Assembly: GCF_900111895.1 (NCBI RefSeq) | Contig: NZ_FOKB01000011.1 | Span: forward strand, 62,001-126,000 | Source: Pseudomonas simiae | GTDB lineage: Bacteria > Pseudomonadota > Gammaproteobacteria > Pseudomonadales > Pseudomonadaceae | Length of the DNA stretch: 64,000 bases | Reading direction: 5' to 3' | Shown: piece after piece, positions 62,326 to 64,000 of the stretch | Numbering within the stretch: the first letter of the stretch is position 1 | How the letters are laid out: every line of letters starts with the position of its first letter | Notes under the pieces: model-generated | The model's database searches: none | Told to the model about the DNA's origin: nothing | What the model saw: the letters and a program-made list of their open reading frames with translations, nothing else | Position numbers and translations under genes: made by a program

Positions 62326-63249
62326 TCAGGCCTTGGTCGCCAAACCTCGATCACTCATGAACGCTTCCAGTCGCGAGCGTACCCAACGCTCGGCAGGGTC
62401 GGTGTCCACATGGCTGAGCCAGACCATGGACAAATCCAGGGTCGGCGTCTCGAACGGGAACGGCTCACAGAACAAGTGGCCCGACACGGCCATGGCCTCG
62501 GCGGTGTAGTCCGGCAAGCTGGCGATCAGGTCGGTGCCGGCGAGCAAAGCCGGCAATGCGCTGTATTGCGGCACCGACAACACCACCTGACGCTTGCGGC
62601 CGATTTCCGCCAGCCACTCATCGGCGAACCCCGCCACGTTGGCGGTGTGGGACACCAGCACATGGGGGCGTGAGCAATATTCATCGAGGGTCAGCGGTGT
62701 TTCCGAGGCATCGGCACGCAAGATGCGCGGGCGGATATGGCGCAGCAGCTTGCGCTTGGCGTTCGCCGGCAGGCCACGGGTCTGGGTGATGCCCACGGTG
62801 ATATCACCGGAGGCCAGCAGGTCGGGAATGCGCCAGTAGTCCACATGTTGCACCACGAACACGACTTGCGGCGCTTCCTGGCGCAGCGAGCGCAGCAGCG
62901 GCGGTAACAGGCCGAACTCGACGTCATCGGACAGGCCGATGCGAAAGGTCATGGTGCTGATGGACGGGTCGAAGTCGTGGGTCAGGCTCAGGGCCGAGGA
63001 CAACGAATCCAGCGCCGGCGACAGATGCTGGATGATTTCCTCGGCCCGCGCCGTGGGCTCCATGCGGTGGCCGACGCGAATGAACAGCGGGTCGTTGAAC
63101 AACGTGCGCAAACGATTGAGGGCCGAACTGATGGTCGGCTGGCCGAGAAACAGCTTCTCCGCCACACGCGTCACGTTGCGCTCCAGCATCAGCGCTTCGA
63201 ACACCACCATCAGGTTGATGTCGGCCTTGCGTAATTCATTGCGATTCAT
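62326..63249 (-). CDS. LysR family transcriptional regulator
   Basis: A 307-residue regulator starting MNRNELRKADINLMVVFEALM, the form typical of the NodD/NahR-like branch (HTH RNVTRVAEKLFLGQPTISSALNRLRTLF). It lies between the CHMI-like gene and an MFS transporter on the same strand, so one small catabolic or transport unit is possible. The ATG at 63249 is preferred to the upstream frame. Confidence 0.88.
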   Translation of the reverse strand: MNRNELRKADINLMVVFEALMLERNVTRVAEKLFLGQPTISSALNRLRTLFNDPLFIRVGHRMEPTARAEEIIQHLSPALDSLSSALSLTHDFDPSISTMTFRIGLSDDVEFGLLPPLLRSLRQEAPQVVFVVQHVDYWRIPDLLASGDITVGITQTRGLPANAKRKLLRHIRPRILRADASETPLTLDEYCSRPHVLVSHTANVAGFADEWLAEIGRKRQVVLSVPQYSALPALLAGTDLIASLPDYTAEAMAVSGHLFCEPFPFETPTLDLSMVWLSHVDTDPAERWVRSRLEAFMSDRGLATKA

Positions 63250-63306
63250 CGGCGCCTGCCCATTTCCCAAGACAAGCCGCAGTGTAGAAAGCCCCGTAGC
63301 CGGCGT

Positions 63307-64000
63307 CTACGTGTAGGACGCTTCGCTGGCCTGTGCGCCACGCTCAGGCTCATGTCCCATGCGCAAACGCAATGCCGCCAGCGCTGCGACCACCAACACC
63401 AGCGCAATCACTTTCAAGCCATTCATCGCGTTGCCGGTGCTTTGCTCGATCACCCCCATCACCGAGGGCCCGACAAACCCACCGAGCAGTCCGCACGCGT
63501 TGACGAAACCCAGGCCGCCCGCCAGCGCAACGCCTTTGAGGCGTGAAGCCGGGTACAGAAAAATGATCGACTGCACCACGAAGAACATCACCGCCGACAG
63601 GCAAAACCCGAGCAGGCTGAACACCGGCCCCGACACCGACGCAATGCCCAGGCCCAAGGCCATGGTCAATAACCCCGTGACCAACAACCGCCGGCAACGT
63701 CCGGGCGTGGTGGCAAAACGCGGAATCAGCAAGGCACCGAGTGCCGCCGCGATCCACGGCAACGAGGTCAGCAGGCCGACGCTCATGGTGCTCAGTTCGC
63801 CGTATTTGCTGATAATGCTCGGCAGGAAAAAGATCACGGTATAGATAGTGATCTGGTGACAGAAGTACACAAAGATCGCCAGCAGGATTTGCGGGGTCAG
63901 CCAGTTTTTCAACGAGTGACCGCCCTCGCCCGCGCCCTCCTCGGTTTCCTGGGCGATGCGCTGTTCGATCCCGCGTGCTTCCTCGGCCGACAGCCACGGC
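63307..64000 (-). CDS. MFS transporter (ACS family), C-terminal part
   Basis: The C-terminal 231 codons of a major facilitator transporter, running off the right edge, with no start seen. It has about six hydrophobic helices. The cytosolic loop before them (PWLSAEEARGIEQRIAQETEE) is typical of the anion:cation symporter family that takes up sugar acids or aromatic acids. The visible part ends MGHEPERGAQASEASYT, and the stop is at 63307-63309. The neighbouring LysR gene is on the same strand and starts 58 bases after this stop, and the CHMI-like gene is near, so uptake of an aromatic or sugar acid would be a reasonable guess. Confidence 0.85.
   Translation of the reverse strand, partial: PWLSAEEARGIEQRIAQETEEGAGEGGHSLKNWLTPQILLAIFVYFCHQITIYTVIFFLPSIISKYGELSTMSVGLLTSLPWIAAALGALLIPRFATTPGRCRRLLVTGLLTMALGLGIASVSGPVFSLLGFCLSAVMFFVVQSIIFLYPASRLKGVALAGGLGFVNACGLLGGFVGPSVMGVIEQSTGNAMNGLKVIALVLVVAALAALRLRMGHEPERGAQASEASYT

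Overview
The window reads as chromosomal DNA of a fluorescent Pseudomonas, most likely the P. fluorescens group. Codon use is GC-rich. Familiar Pseudomonas blocks appear in order (fadB - universal stress protein - uup - slt; rnd - ycgL - hydroxyacid dehydrogenase). REP/REPIN-type palindromes ending in TGTGGGAG lie in many gene gaps. I see no rRNA, tRNA, CRISPR array, insertion sequence, prophage or replication origin.

Left part (1-21 kb), mostly core genes: the start of fadB, a gap holding a probable small RNA with its own terminator, a membrane-anchored protein, a universal stress protein, the ABC-F ATPase Uup, lytic transglycosylase Slt, an MsbA-like exporter, PdxB, a MATE pump, TusA, RlmM, aconitase AcnA, an LpxO-type lipid A hydroxylase, CysK, an AsmA/DUF748-like protein and a MoxR-VWA pair.

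Middle part (21-44 kb): an internally duplicated EF-hand protein, the 5-oxoprolinase genes pxpABC facing a LysR regulator, a run of small conserved proteins, an oligopeptidase, an HNH protein (YajD), an RNA methyltransferase, a secreted protein resembling a metallopeptidase that has lost two zinc ligands, YcgN, a nitroreductase, a 1169-residue protein ending in a minimal OspG/NleH-like kinase domain, then a hydroxyacid dehydrogenase, YcgL, RNase D and a methyltransferase. The kinase protein is the most unusual gene here and looks like a toxin or effector.

Right part (43-64 kb), metabolic and accessory genes with many LysR regulators: a glutamine-synthetase-like enzyme facing a PheC-like periplasmic protein, cynR-cynT-cynS for cyanate detoxification, a double-Cache protein, a DHA2 efflux pump, pobA-pobR for 4-hydroxybenzoate, a metallo-beta-lactamase-fold protein with altered ligands, an AruI-like decarboxylase plus aldehyde dehydrogenase (guanidino/keto-acid catabolism), a CynX/NimT-type transporter, a CHMI-like tautomerase, and a LysR regulator next to an MFS transporter that runs off the window.

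Functional links: cynT recycles CO2/bicarbonate for cynS. PobR sits opposite pobA as its likely activator. pxpABC form one translationally coupled oxoprolinase. The decarboxylase and aldehyde dehydrogenase overlap by four bases and should act in sequence. All assignments come from reading motifs and context; no database search was run.
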